This document shows, piece by piece, positions 47,407-57,524 of a stretch of 64,000 nt of DNA (the first letter of the stretch is position 1; each line of letters begins with the position of its first letter). The notes below the pieces were generated by a model that was not told the DNA's origin, made no database searches, and worked only from the letters and a program-made list of their open reading frames with translations. Source of the DNA: Ganoderma boninense (taxonomy: Eukaryota; Basidiomycota; Agaricomycetes; Polyporales; Polyporaceae); NCBI GenBank assembly GCA_002900995.3, contig CM035315.1, positions 2,635,826 to 2,699,825 of the forward strand. The letters run 5' to 3'. The position numbers and the translations under genes were made by a program.

Positions 47407-48408
47407 TCTAGCCCCCTAATAAGGGGGGTTACATGGATTGCTTCTGCGCCACTGTCTAGTGTCGGTTCCCACTGATTCCCTTACTGCTGGCCAAATGTAC
47501 AGCCAAAGTACTTATCTTATCCAGATAAGCACGCGCTTGATCTGTCTCCAGCGTTCCATCTCTCATGTCTGCTGCCTGCCTGATCCGGCTTCCTATGTCT
47601 TTCTCGCTTCCCGCCATTCTCGCTGTTTCCGCCTGTTCCGCCACTGGGCGCACTGTTCGACCCCTTTAGGTCATGCCCCGCCTCTCCGTTTTGGGCCCAA
47701 GTACGAGGTTCCGAGACTGTCGGACGTTGCGGCGCATCTTCAAGCTTCGCTCAGTGCTCTCTGCCACATCAAGCCTACTTGAGCAAAGGTATGTTCCCGG
47801 GTCTTTCTCGGTTGTTCTGTTCTTGGCTCCCGTCCGTGTAAGTGTTCTTGTCTCCCGCCCGCGCCTCCCGCTCCCGTTCTGGACACCTCCACCCACACCT
47901 CTCGCTCCCATTCTAGACGTCCCCCGCCCACGTCTCCCGCTCCCATTCTAGACGTCCCTCTGCCCGCGCCTCCCGCTCCCATTATGATGTTCCCGCCGCC
48001 GCCGCCTCCCGCTCCCATTGCATTTGACTTGGTGGTCACTGCTGCTATGGCCACTCACGTCTGTACGGACCCCAAGAGTGGTTCATAGTTTACCCACTGG
48101 AAGCACTTGCCGCGAGCGTGGTTTTGACATGAACATTGTGCTTAGCAGTCTCAGTAGCTCTGTAGAACTGGTCATTATCGGAAGTGACGAGCTCCGGAGG
48201 AGTGGTTGTGTCCTGGCATCAAGCATTTTCTGTTTTCGGCTCCCCCAGCGCGTGTCTCCTGTAGTTGGGCATGCTGAGGTCCCGCAGCGTTACTTGACGC
48301 TACTCGGGTGCGGTCAGGAAGCGGTCGCGCTGGCCCTGCTGGAAGTTGTTCTAGTCGACGCTCATCTGCTTCACTCTCCTGTGCTTCTCCCAGCCTGATT
48401 CATCTGTT
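47407..48408. other. Spacer with a 34-bp tandem repeat, upstream of the KDZ gene
   Basis: It starts with a near-palindrome CCCCCTAATAAGGGGGG at 47,413-47,429, just beyond the Copia truncation point. From 47,855 to 48,022 a unit of about 34 bases (core CTCCCGCTCCCATTCTAGAC) is repeated about five times. No gene is recognised; the right end should contain the promoter of the KDZ transposase. Confidence 0.6.
47855..48022 (+). repeat. Tandem repeat, about 34-bp unit, five copies
   Basis: Units share CGCCTCCCGCTCCCATTCTA followed by GACGTCCC-like sequence. Copies differ by a few bases; the last is shortest. It lies about 0.4 kb before the KDZ start codon. Confidence 0.7.
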
Positions 48409-51400
48409 ATGCGTGGTCAGAAACACAAAGGCAAGAGCGGTGTCTCCACAGCCGTCGACATTCATGTTCCTACGGGGCCCTTCGCATATCGAACAGCCAA
48501 GCAAACGTACAAGTTGTCGCAGCAAAGCAAACATCGAAAGGAGGCCAAGCGGGCGCGATTTGATCAAATATCTGGTATTTACATCTATTTCTCTTCGGTC
48601 TGCTGACATTCACTATGAACAGGAATGACGTTTGAGGACCGTCAAGCGTGGACGGAGTTGAACGGCGGCGACGCATACTCAGATGACGAAGAGTACCAGG
48701 CCATGCACACCGCCCCCCCAGGGGAAGAAGCGATGTTGCTCAGTCATGAGGGAGGGGAAGACGAGCTTTGCCGGTTGCTGTTTGAGGAGACTAAGCGGTG
48801 AGTAGACGACAGCAGCGATCGCGAGCCTGCAAGACTGACCACTGCGCCATGACGTGAAGGAAGCGTGTTGATACGCGACTTCGTCATGATCGCACTGAGC
48901 GCCGCAACCTTCAATGGCAATGGCAGCGCGAAGACCTCATTGGAGCATATCTTCAATGGCAGGCTGGCTGCGGCCAGAGAGGGGAGACGAATCCGGAGAG
49001 CGATCCACTGCCGCCATTTGAAATGGCATTGATAGACTTTTTCGGTGAGCTCATCTCTAAGTCACGCACAGTATATGTCATGCGGACCCACTGTGATAGA
49101 GACCTCAAAGCGAGCTTTCAGGCGTCAGCTGGAGGCCGAGCCTGTGAACGTTACCCTGGCTCGCAAAGGCTACCTTGGCACGTCCCCGACCGCCCCCACA
49201 GTCGCCATCGTGTTCCAGACCCTGGAAGCTTATCGACAGCTCCATCGCGTGTGCCCTCACCTCAGCCGTCAGGCACTAGTGCATGTGCTCTGTCATTTAC
49301 ATGCAGTACGTCACTTCATCACGCAGAAAATATGACAACTTTGCTTACATACCCAGGTTCCATACCGGAAGACCCTGGTAGACCAGTTCACCATCGCTTA
49401 TGACGAATATCTAGAGATTCTCGCAGGAATTGACTCCCGCATCCGCGCTTTACTCAAGCAAGACAGCCAGAACTGGCGGATGCTCAACGCGTGCGCTCCT
49501 TGCCTGTACAAGCTTGAAAATGAGCTGAAGCTCAAGCACTCCCTCTTGGTCTCCATGGACGGCAACCAATCGCTCAAGTTGGTGGACAGCAAGTTTCGTG
49601 GTGGAACTCCGCGCCTCGACACCTGTCGTGTTGTCGGCGACTTCTTAATTCCCCCAGAGATCGTCGATCTGTACAAGGACGAAGTAGGGCATGCAAAACG
49701 CGTACATTTTTGGTCTAGGCCGGGTAGTTATGTGCTTCAGAATCATTGACACCATCAATCAGGCCCAACCTGCTGGCGGAGACCACGTCATTGAGAATGT
49801 CGACATGAATGACGATGCCACCATTACCGAACCCATGTCGATCTGCGAAGAACGGTGGCGGAATGCCGGTCCTGAAGCGCGCAAGAAGATGTTCGCGCTG
49901 TTCGCAGTGTCCGGGGTTTTTGTGTGCCTTTGCCGCCACGGGCATGTGCTCGTCATGTGCGACATGATTCATAGCGGAGAACTGTGAGATTCTAGCTCCT
50001 ACTCGTTCTAAGTATTATTGCCTGACACATGCGGCGATCGCAGGATGAAGTATGGTCTCGCGCTTGTTGCGACACTGGTCCAAGTTTACGGGTCGGACAT
50101 CCTTATCGGGTATGACATTGGGTGTGAGTTCACCAAGACCCTTAGCAACAGCCCCCTTCTTGGCGAGACGGCACAAGCAGCTAATGTTCAGTTTGTTGTC
50201 CCAGCCTTCCATGGCCACAGCCACAACCGTGGATGTCAAGTGAACTATTTGCCGCTGTACGTAGAAGGCACTGGGAAGGAGGACTTCGAAGGGAACGAGA
50301 GGTTCTTCTCTTCGTCAAACGGCCTTGCCACCGGTACTCGCCTCTCCACACCTTTTCACCGCCATCAAGCTATCGCCCAATTCATCACCTTCTGGAGTGA
50401 TGCGAAGCATGCTGAAATTGGTACGCAACATTCCCTCGCCCTCGGGCCAAATTAACGACTGCAAACTGTTTTAGGGAACTTTATCTATCAGAATTACAAG
50501 CAGGCTCTCGAGATAATCGAAAATGACGGTGCAGCATTTGCGGAGCTTGCGTGGAGACTAGGCATCGTCAGGGAAGACTGCGAGAGGTATCTCGTCGAGG
50601 AGCGTGCATACCTTGAGAAGCATAAGAGGGAGCCAAAGGACGTCACGGACAGACTCGAGTACATGCAGGCCTTGATAGCGCTAGAGAAGGCAGGGTAGGT
50701 TCCCTTCACCCATGTTATGACATTTTTACTAAGCAACAGTTGCGCGGTACAGCACCAATGCCTCGACTGCCCAGAAGGCGGTTGATTCTGCTGACAAGAT
50801 TATTGACACCACCAACCCCCAAGTGGCACAAAAGCAGGAACAGCACTTGAAGCAGCTCCGGATGCGAGCCAAGGCGGCATTCACCCATTGGGCGACAGCT
50901 CAGGAACGGGTTCTCATACTTGAAGATGGTCTCAAGATATCGTACGAAGAGCGTTGGAAACCTGGGAGTCAGGAGTACGACGATGCGCTGAGCGAGCTCG
51001 TGCAACGGGAGTATCGGCTCGCAATTGACAATCTCGAGAGACTTGTCGTTCAGCGCCTTTTCGAACTCACCAAGCTGGGCATGAGCGGCCTAGGTGCGTC
51101 TATCCCGAGCCCCACCTATAGGTCTACTGATCAAGCACCGCGGCAGGTTACAAGCTCCGTGAAAAAATCGGCAAGGCACTGAAGGCATGCGCGGACGCCA
51201 TCAAGACAGCTCTCAATGAATACAACCGATACGCGACGAAGTTGAAACGGCCGATGCTTTCGTAGAACGACGTCATGGATATGGTAACGTTGGCCGAGTT
51301 TGATCTCCTGTGCGAGACCCGTGAGGACATCCGCCAGTTCCCATGGGCTCAGCGCATCAATCGGCAAGCAATGAATCTGTATTTCAATGTCAAACGCGCC

Positions 51401-51835
51401 CAAGAAGAGATCAAGCGTCTCAATGTGGAGATCCCGCGGACATTCACAGCGCTGCTCAATCGCCATTATGAGTTCCAACTTGCCATCGCGACGGTACGTT
51501 CTTCGGACCTGGGGCTCGCGCATGAGCTTCAAATGTGGTGGGCCTACGAGGATAAAATCAGTGCGCGCATTGTGTCTCGTTTGTATGAGGCATTGCAATT
51601 GGTAGGGTTCACTGGGCAGTTAGCCGCAGGCAAACGGGCGGGGCGGGACATCATCGGGACAGAGGGCATTGAACTTCCGTCTTGGGCTTGCCAAGCACCA
51701 CAGGCCAGGGCGGACGGAGGTCGCCGAAGCGAGGAAGAGTCGGACGAAGAAGACGTAGTCCTACCTGGAGCGGATAGTGAGCATGAGGCAGGACTTTTCG
51801 TTGACTTCATTGACAATCTCGGCCAGGATGTGTGA
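48409..51835 (+). pseudogene. KDZ (Kyakuja-Dileera-Zisupton) transposase, one premature stop
   Basis: Ten exons join in frame over 975 codons: 48409-48574, 48623-48797, 48860-49044, 49100-49305, 49357-49701, 49763-49983, 50044-50420, 50475-50694, 50753-51093 and 51147-51835. KDZ landmarks: CAPCLYKLENELKLKHSLL and VSMDGNQSLKLVDSKF, TERW-like ICEERWRNAG, the GYDIGCEF segment, HGHSHNRGCQ, EGNERFFSSSNGLATGTR and FWSDAKH. The DDE-type acids would be those of MDGN, YDIGC and NERFFS. The N-terminus is basic (QSKHRKEAKRAR). Codon 785 (51,263-51,265) is TAG where the family has Trp in LSW, then NDV. Every splice site and all other codons are sound, so this inactivation looks recent. The enzyme would cut and paste its own element in the nucleus. 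Confidence 0.92.
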
Positions 51836-52561
51836 CTTTGTATTTACGTACAACTTGGATTTCTTGTGGCATGTGCGGTATCGCTGTCCAACCAGATTAT
51901 TTGCAAAACACTCCGTGTGAAGCGCGGACGCTTGGCAAATCTAGTTTGCACCCGCCAACATACCGACATATCACCCATCGGACTGTTTCCTGCCCATGCT
52001 GCCCATCATTTGTCTCATCGTTCCCTCTGGTCCCTCCGGTCCTCTGTCTCTGTCCCACATAGCTCTATCCACGCCCAAACCGCTGCATATCGACCTTTGG
52101 ATCATGGGTCATTGACGCCCTCGCATGGTTCGATTGGACGCATTCGAAGGTACCGTCACTTGTTCACCTGTGGCGGGAGGCGAGGCGTCCAATCTTAGCA
52201 TTGTTCTCGAATTTAGTCAACAGTGAGCAATGGAAGGCTGACCTCGTCTCTGGAGTTGCTGCAAGGTGTTCATTGACCATACTAACAGGCAAATCCAAGT
52301 ATGAATATAGGTGTCCAAGGACACGCTCCTTCAGCGCCTGACCGTCAAGAAGCAGACCTACCAGCATGGAAGACGACTTGAAGGTCGTCCTCGACGAACC
52401 CGTCAGCGACTCTACCAAATATTGCAATCTCCGGTCTCCGTCGGCGAGCTGTCAAACCTTCCTGCCATGTGCGGGCACGTCGTCGCCAGAGCATAAGAAG
52501 GACACCGTGGTAAGTGGCGGCACTCAGCATCTCGCTCTTTCTCTCCCTCCCCTCGTTCACG
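51836..52561. other. Spacer between KDZ and the next gene, nothing recognised
   Basis: About 730 bases without a supported gene. It should hold the KDZ 3' flank and the promoter of the gene starting at 52,562. No terminal repeat of the KDZ element could be identified here. Confidence 0.5.
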
Positions 52562-54742
52562 ATGGCTCCCCCACTTCCACCCCCCCCACCCCACATCAAA
52601 GTCACTCCATTCGCTGAATGTCGGATGTCTCCGCGCGGCTTGTGGAGTATGATCCAGCATCTTCGCAGCCATCCGCTCCTGGAAGAGGAACCCGAGGACC
52701 GTTTACGTGTCATGGCCATCGCCTTCCTTGCGTTCGGTGGCACCACCAACGGCAAACACGTAGTCGTGCCCGGTGAGCTACAAGAAGCGCACATCACCGC
52801 ACACCTCAGCAAGAACTACTTCACTTGGCGGAACTCCCTGCGTGATTGTTGGCTGCAGTGGCCCTCAGGACGTCAAAATGGCCTGTGTCAAGCTCTGTAA
52901 AGTCTGTATTGCAGGAAACCAACTTATGCTACTCACCTGTGTCAAGCTCTGTAAAGTCTGAGGACAACAGAGCCTGACAGAGGTGTCGATACAGCTCATG
53001 GAGCACGTGCTAGGTAGAGTATGTAACGCTGTGCTACTGGCACCGTTATGGCGCCCAGAGGGCGAGAATTGCGGACTGTACAGTGTAAAGTAGAGCAGGA
53101 TGCAGATCTAAGCTAGCTGCAGCCTCTAATGAAGACGATGTTGTAACTCTATGGGATGTGCTATTCTAACGAAACGAAAAATACCCCAGGTAGGGGACAC
53201 TGCAATGTACGTACGGTGCGATCGCGGACTTGGTGCGATCAAAACTGCGGGCGCTACAGCACCGACTTCAACAGTGATGTGTACATGAAATTGTTGACGG
53301 ACCTGGTAAGTCCGTCTTGCAGATTGTGCTTCTATGCTTGTTTACAACTCGGGTCCAGTTGACTTGGCTCGATCGCCTTTCGGGTGGCGCGAGCCTTATG
53401 CTGCATATGCCAGGTACGCGCCCTTCCGGAACGCCCCCTTCCGTTGAGGAGGTGAAGGTCGGGGCCTTCATTCCCATCACAGTCCGCCATGAGGACCCCA
53501 CCCTTGAACCCATCTTTGCTTGCCTCGTCCAGTACAACGCCGAGCACGTTGGCGTTGTCGTGATGCAGCGATGGGACCGGGCGAAGGAACTGCACGAAGG
53601 TGGGGCTCGCAACACCACCGTCGTGCCAACTCGGTCCGGCCGTGGCGTCAACCAGGAACTAATCCCTCCATCGGCATCACCCTTCCACGTTTTCTACGGT
53701 CGCGCTCCCGGCGACCTCGAGGCACTGATCGCGAGCCTACCCGGCCCAGTCGCCCCGCCGCTTATTCCTCCCGGCATGGTTCCCGTGACGCCTACTCCTC
53801 CTTCGCCTGCTGCCCCACCGCCTTCCCCTTCGCCTGTCGATACAGCCAGCCCCAACAACTCTACTCCCGCTGGCACCAGTTGCCGTGCGCTCCGCCCCTC
53901 TACTCGTAAATATATCTCCCCTCACAAGAAGCCTCACATCAAAGTCGAGTACAACGAGGATGACCCGTGGTCAAGCGAGGATGTGATTGCGGGGGCCGAG
54001 AACATGGAGCCGGAGATGACTCAGCCTCTTGGCGCGCCCTTCGGATACCCTCCACGTATCCCCTTCCTCTCCCGTTGTCGACACCCGAACTCCGTCATCC
54101 AGGAGCTCGAGGCCCGCATCAAGGAGCTGGAGGACATGGTTTCTGCGCAGGCCCATGAACTTGATCGCCTCGAGGCCATGCTAAAGGATCGCGGTGAGTG
54201 CATCTTCGCTCACGATTACATGGCACATTCTGATCCATTTCATAGATGCCACGACCTTGCGAGGCCCCACAGATGCACCACGGCCACAGTCGACTGACAC
54301 CTTTGGCCCGGGTTCTAGCAAGGCCATTGCTCGTCGTGAGCGGTCGCCGTCTGCTGTCTCCATGGTGTCTGTGTCTTCTGTTTCGTCCGTCTCGGCACCG
54401 CCCACCTCGTCGCGTTACACTGGCTCCCGCGCTTCCACGCCGGGGGGCCCATGGGTCATGGCGACTGCGCCGGTGACGTCTCGGTCGCCCCCGCGCAGTG
54501 GCTCGTCAGCGCACGATCACGGTTACCGCGCGCCCCCGGCAGCCTTTGTCTTTGGCCCGTACACTGATTACTGTGCCAGGTCATTGAGTTACCCGCCGTC
54601 TGTTTGCAGCTTACTTGTGTCCATTCAGGAGGACTATAGTTCTGATCGGTGGTGTGAAGTCATCTTGAAGCTCCTTCCTGAGTGCCCGGAGGGCCACGCG
54701 CGGCAGCTTGTGGAGGCGATGCTCCAGGACTGCAACAACTAG
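52562..54742 (+). pseudogene. Unknown proline/serine-rich protein gene, split by a solo Copia LTR
   Basis: Without the insertion, exons 52562-52846 plus 53279-53305, 53359-54193 and 54246-54742 close to 547 aa. I do not recognise the family. The N-terminal part is globular-looking (MIQHLRSHPLLEEEPEDRLR, MAIAFLAFGGTTNGKHVVV). A segment VKVGAFIPITVRHEDPTLEP follows, then a Pro-rich stretch, a basic stretch (STRKYISPHKKPHIKVE), an acidic DDPWSSED stretch, a short coiled coil (IQELEARIKELEDM) and a Ser-rich tail. The coding sequence stops about 20 codons into the LTR. It lies between the KDZ transposase and an HMG-like gene in the same orientation, so an accessory role for that transposon is possible but unproven. 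Confidence 0.7.
52847..53273 (-). mobile_element. Solo Copia LTR inside a coding exon
   Basis: The full LTR lies in minus orientation (TGTTGGCTGCAG to CGACTTCAACA) and is flanked by GTGAT at 52,842-52,846 and 53,274-53,278. It interrupts the codon series NSLRD then VYMKLLTDL. It is of the same family as the LTRs at 40,837, 45,937, 56,949 and 61,725. Confidence 0.93.
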
Positions 54743-55172
54743 CAGTCAAAGTAGTTGAGGAGTTGGTGGAAAAACAGTACGGGCATCGCGTTTCTTGGAA
54801 TTTGCTGGCGCTCTTGTCGTATGAGTCTCGCTTCTGTCCCGATCTGCTGAAAAATTTGTCCTCCCGTGTTCTGCTGTTGCTGCATATATCCAATGTACAT
54901 CTACTTGTGGTTGTGAAATCAATGTCTTCGCCATCGGACCCGTGTCGGGGTGTACGCCTGTGAAGTGGCTGCGCTTCCCGACGTACTTCTCGGCTGTTTG
55001 AATATAAGTAGTCTCAGAGAGGAGGTACAACCACTTATTTTACATGACAATGGAGAAGGGAAGCGTTGCATGCGCGTTACAGCAGGTTGTAAAAAGGTTC
55101 AGCAATGCCCCAGAAACCCCTGCAACCTCTCACTGACATCTGGCAGCTCTCCCACTCTCTGCACTGTTTGCT

Positions 55173-56611
55173 ATGGTCAATGTGCGCCCCTCCGAGGTCA
55201 CCTATGGCCCAGCCTCCGTGGTCGCTGCGAGACCCATTGAGCCTTCGAAGCGCAGCACTGCCAAGATGACGGAGGAGCAGCGCGCGGAGATGGCAAGGTG
55301 GAACACTGATCGCAACGACCACGTAGAGGCCGCGATCAAAGAAGTATACACATTCGCTGAGTCGAAGGCCCAGTATCTGTCCGAGACCTGTGGTCATAAG
55401 CAGGATTACTACATGCGCCTCATCTTCTCAGGTGGGGCGACCTTGCAAAAGACGCGCAAGCTGAACGCATACAACGCCTGGTCGCATCAGCTGGCTAAGG
55501 AGAAGAACACCAGTAAGTTGTTAAACTTCAATGATTATTCTTTTCTTCAACTATCAGCAGACGCAGAGCCAGGCGAGGCTAGCAATCTCCTCCAGCTCCA
55601 GCAAGACTACCGTGACGAATATGACAAGCTGTCAGCGGAGCAGAAGAACGACCTGTGCGCATTGTTGGAGGAGGAGCGCGACTCCCGGTCATTTGGGATC
55701 CGGGTGAATCAGAAGGGTCAGGCGCTGGACATTATGAACACGTTCCGGCGGATCATCGCCATGGTGAGTCCCTCGTTGATTTGCGTCGTCGCGGGGAATC
55801 CTCAGATGTGTGCCCAAGCTGTTGGCTCTGAAGTGCCACTGTGGCATTGAGGTGTTCGTCGGACTCGTCAGGAACAATACGGAGTACGACTTGCGGCCGC
55901 AGTGGTTCTTCACGAGCCCTCCCATTAACCGCTACTTGACTGGTGCTATCAAGAAATGGGACGTCGAGGTCATTGGGTCTCAGATGGAAGTGTTCTCAAT
56001 CGCAGGATGCGAGCTCTTCAGTACGTGTTAGAGTTCGTGTGTCGTCAATTGTGACTCACCGCCACATAGCCTTCTTGCGCACCACTCGGGACCAGGCCGA
56101 CTGGATCAAAAACGAGATCCACGAGAAGGTCAACTCGTTGCTGGGTGAGTACACAGATCACCTACCAATCTCCATCCTTACATAACTTGCGTCCTTAGCG
56201 GAGGCCACCAGCCGGCAAACTATATGGATGGAATATCAGCAGTATGAGAAGAAGATCGTCATCGATCTCGGCTTCGAGCTTGTCGGGTGGACCCACGCAG
56301 TTTTCGCCAGCCCTTCTGCTCTCCCCGGTGCGATCGAAGACCTCAAGAAGCTCCGCGACGCTCTGGAGAGCGGCGAGTGCTTCTTCCGCTGTCTGTCGCA
56401 GAATGAGCGTGCAAGGCGTCAACTCGCTTACCAACAGGGCGTGGAAGCTGGCCTTATCAAGCTGAGGAAGGTGTGCAGCGACAAGGGCCAGAAGCACCAG
56501 ACTCGCAAAAGCGCGACTGACAACGACCAAGGCAACGGCCGGTCCAAGAAGCGAAGCCGCGACAAAGTCTCGTCCTCGGAGGAGTCTGGAGCGCAGAGCG
56601 AGGCTGATTAG
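55173..56611 (+). CDS. Unknown protein with an HMG-box-like segment, near the KDZ transposase
   Basis: Five exons give 411 aa: 55173-55512, 55558-55763, 55819-56020, 56070-56144 and 56199-56611. The first intron could end three bases later, which swaps one residue. Residues about 95-165 look like a divergent HMG box: RKLNAYNAWSHQLAKEKN, then LQQDYRDEYDKLSAEQK and LCALLEEERDS. A globular region follows (CHCGIEVFVGLVRNN, WDVEVIGSQMEVF). The C-terminal part has helical segments and a basic tail (GRSKKRSRDK, then an acidic end). HMG boxes bend DNA. The setting behind a KDZ transposase suggests a transposon-associated gene. No catalytic motif is seen. Confidence 0.7.
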
Positions 56612-56948
56612 TCACGGTACCTTTGTATTCATCATATCTTGAAGTCTTCACGTCTCGCGTAGCCGAATCATCTGCGGCGTGTGTTAGTAGCAAATAATCC
56701 TTGAACATATATCCTTCTCCTGACTCTGGGAGTGCTCAAACCTTGTCTTCACGACACCGTGGTGCGATCCATCATGGGACTCCTTAATCTGGCTGACTAC
56801 AGGGAGACTGTCAAGTGGCGCGTGGTGGGAACTACAAATCTGATCAACTGCGCACACAGCACCAAGTGGCGCAGAATGGGAAAGTCGGACAAGAGAGCCG
56901 AAGACAGCACCCTAAATAGGACCTTGCATAACAAACAGTATGTAACTG
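56612..56948. other. Spacer before the Copia element, nothing recognised
   Basis: 337 bases with no gene. The last five, GTAAC, abut the 5' LTR but are not repeated after the 3' LTR. Confidence 0.5.
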
Positions 56949-57372
56949 TTGAAGTCGGTGCTGTAGCGCCCGCAGTATTGATCGCACCAAGTCCACGATC
57001 GCACCGTACGTACATTGCAGTGTCCCCTACCTGGGGCATTTTTCGTTTCGTTAGAGTAGCACATCCCATAGAGATACAACATCGTCTTCATTAGAGGCTC
57101 CAACTAGCTTAGATCTGCATCCTGCTCTAGTTTACATTGTACAGTCTGCAATTCTTGTCCTCTGGGCGCCATAACGGTGCCAGTAGCACAGCGTTACATA
57201 CTCTACCTAGCACGTGCTCCATGAGCTGTATCGACACCTCTGTCAGGCTCTGTGTCCTTAGACTTTACAGAGCTTGACACGGGTGAGTAGCATACTTTGG
57301 TTTCCTGCAATAAAGACTTTACAGAGCTTGACACAGGCCATTGTGACGTCCTGAGGGCCACTGCAGCCAACA
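56949..57372 (+). repeat. 5' LTR of Copia element 1
   Basis: TGTTGAAGTCGG to CAGCCAACA. It contains palindromic words (TACGTA and similar) near 57,000-57,010. Near its end, AGACTTTACAGAGCTTGACAC occurs twice about 50 bases apart, a feature shared by all the family LTRs here. Confidence 0.9.
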
Positions 57373-57388
57373 GGTTATGAGCCCTGCG
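57373..57388 (+). other. Primer-binding site for a half initiator tRNA-Met
   Basis: GGTTATGAGCCCTGCG directly abuts the LTR. It is complementary to the anticodon arm (CGCAGGGCTCATAACC) of eukaryotic initiator tRNA-Met, not to its 3' end. Priming by a cut initiator tRNA is known from Drosophila copia and some fungal elements. Confidence 0.8.
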
Positions 57389-57524
57389 CTCTCAGCACCT
57401 CAGCACTCCAAATTTCGCTTGTCTATTCGCTCTCTGGCCTCACCCAGCCCCCACTCCTCTCCTGCTCCCTCTGCATGACGCATCTGCTCGCGCTGGGACT
57501 GGTTCCTCCTCTCTTCGCTCCAGG

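Noticed and set aside
49681..49770. Apparent frame shift in the KDZ gene after DEVGHAKR
   Set aside because: A 61-nt intron (49,702-49,762) restores the frame; an earlier acceptor gave the false impression.
48409..56611. TET/JBP dioxygenase expected near fungal KDZ transposons
   Set aside because: I looked for the HxD...H iron-binding pattern in the neighbouring genes and found none that fits.
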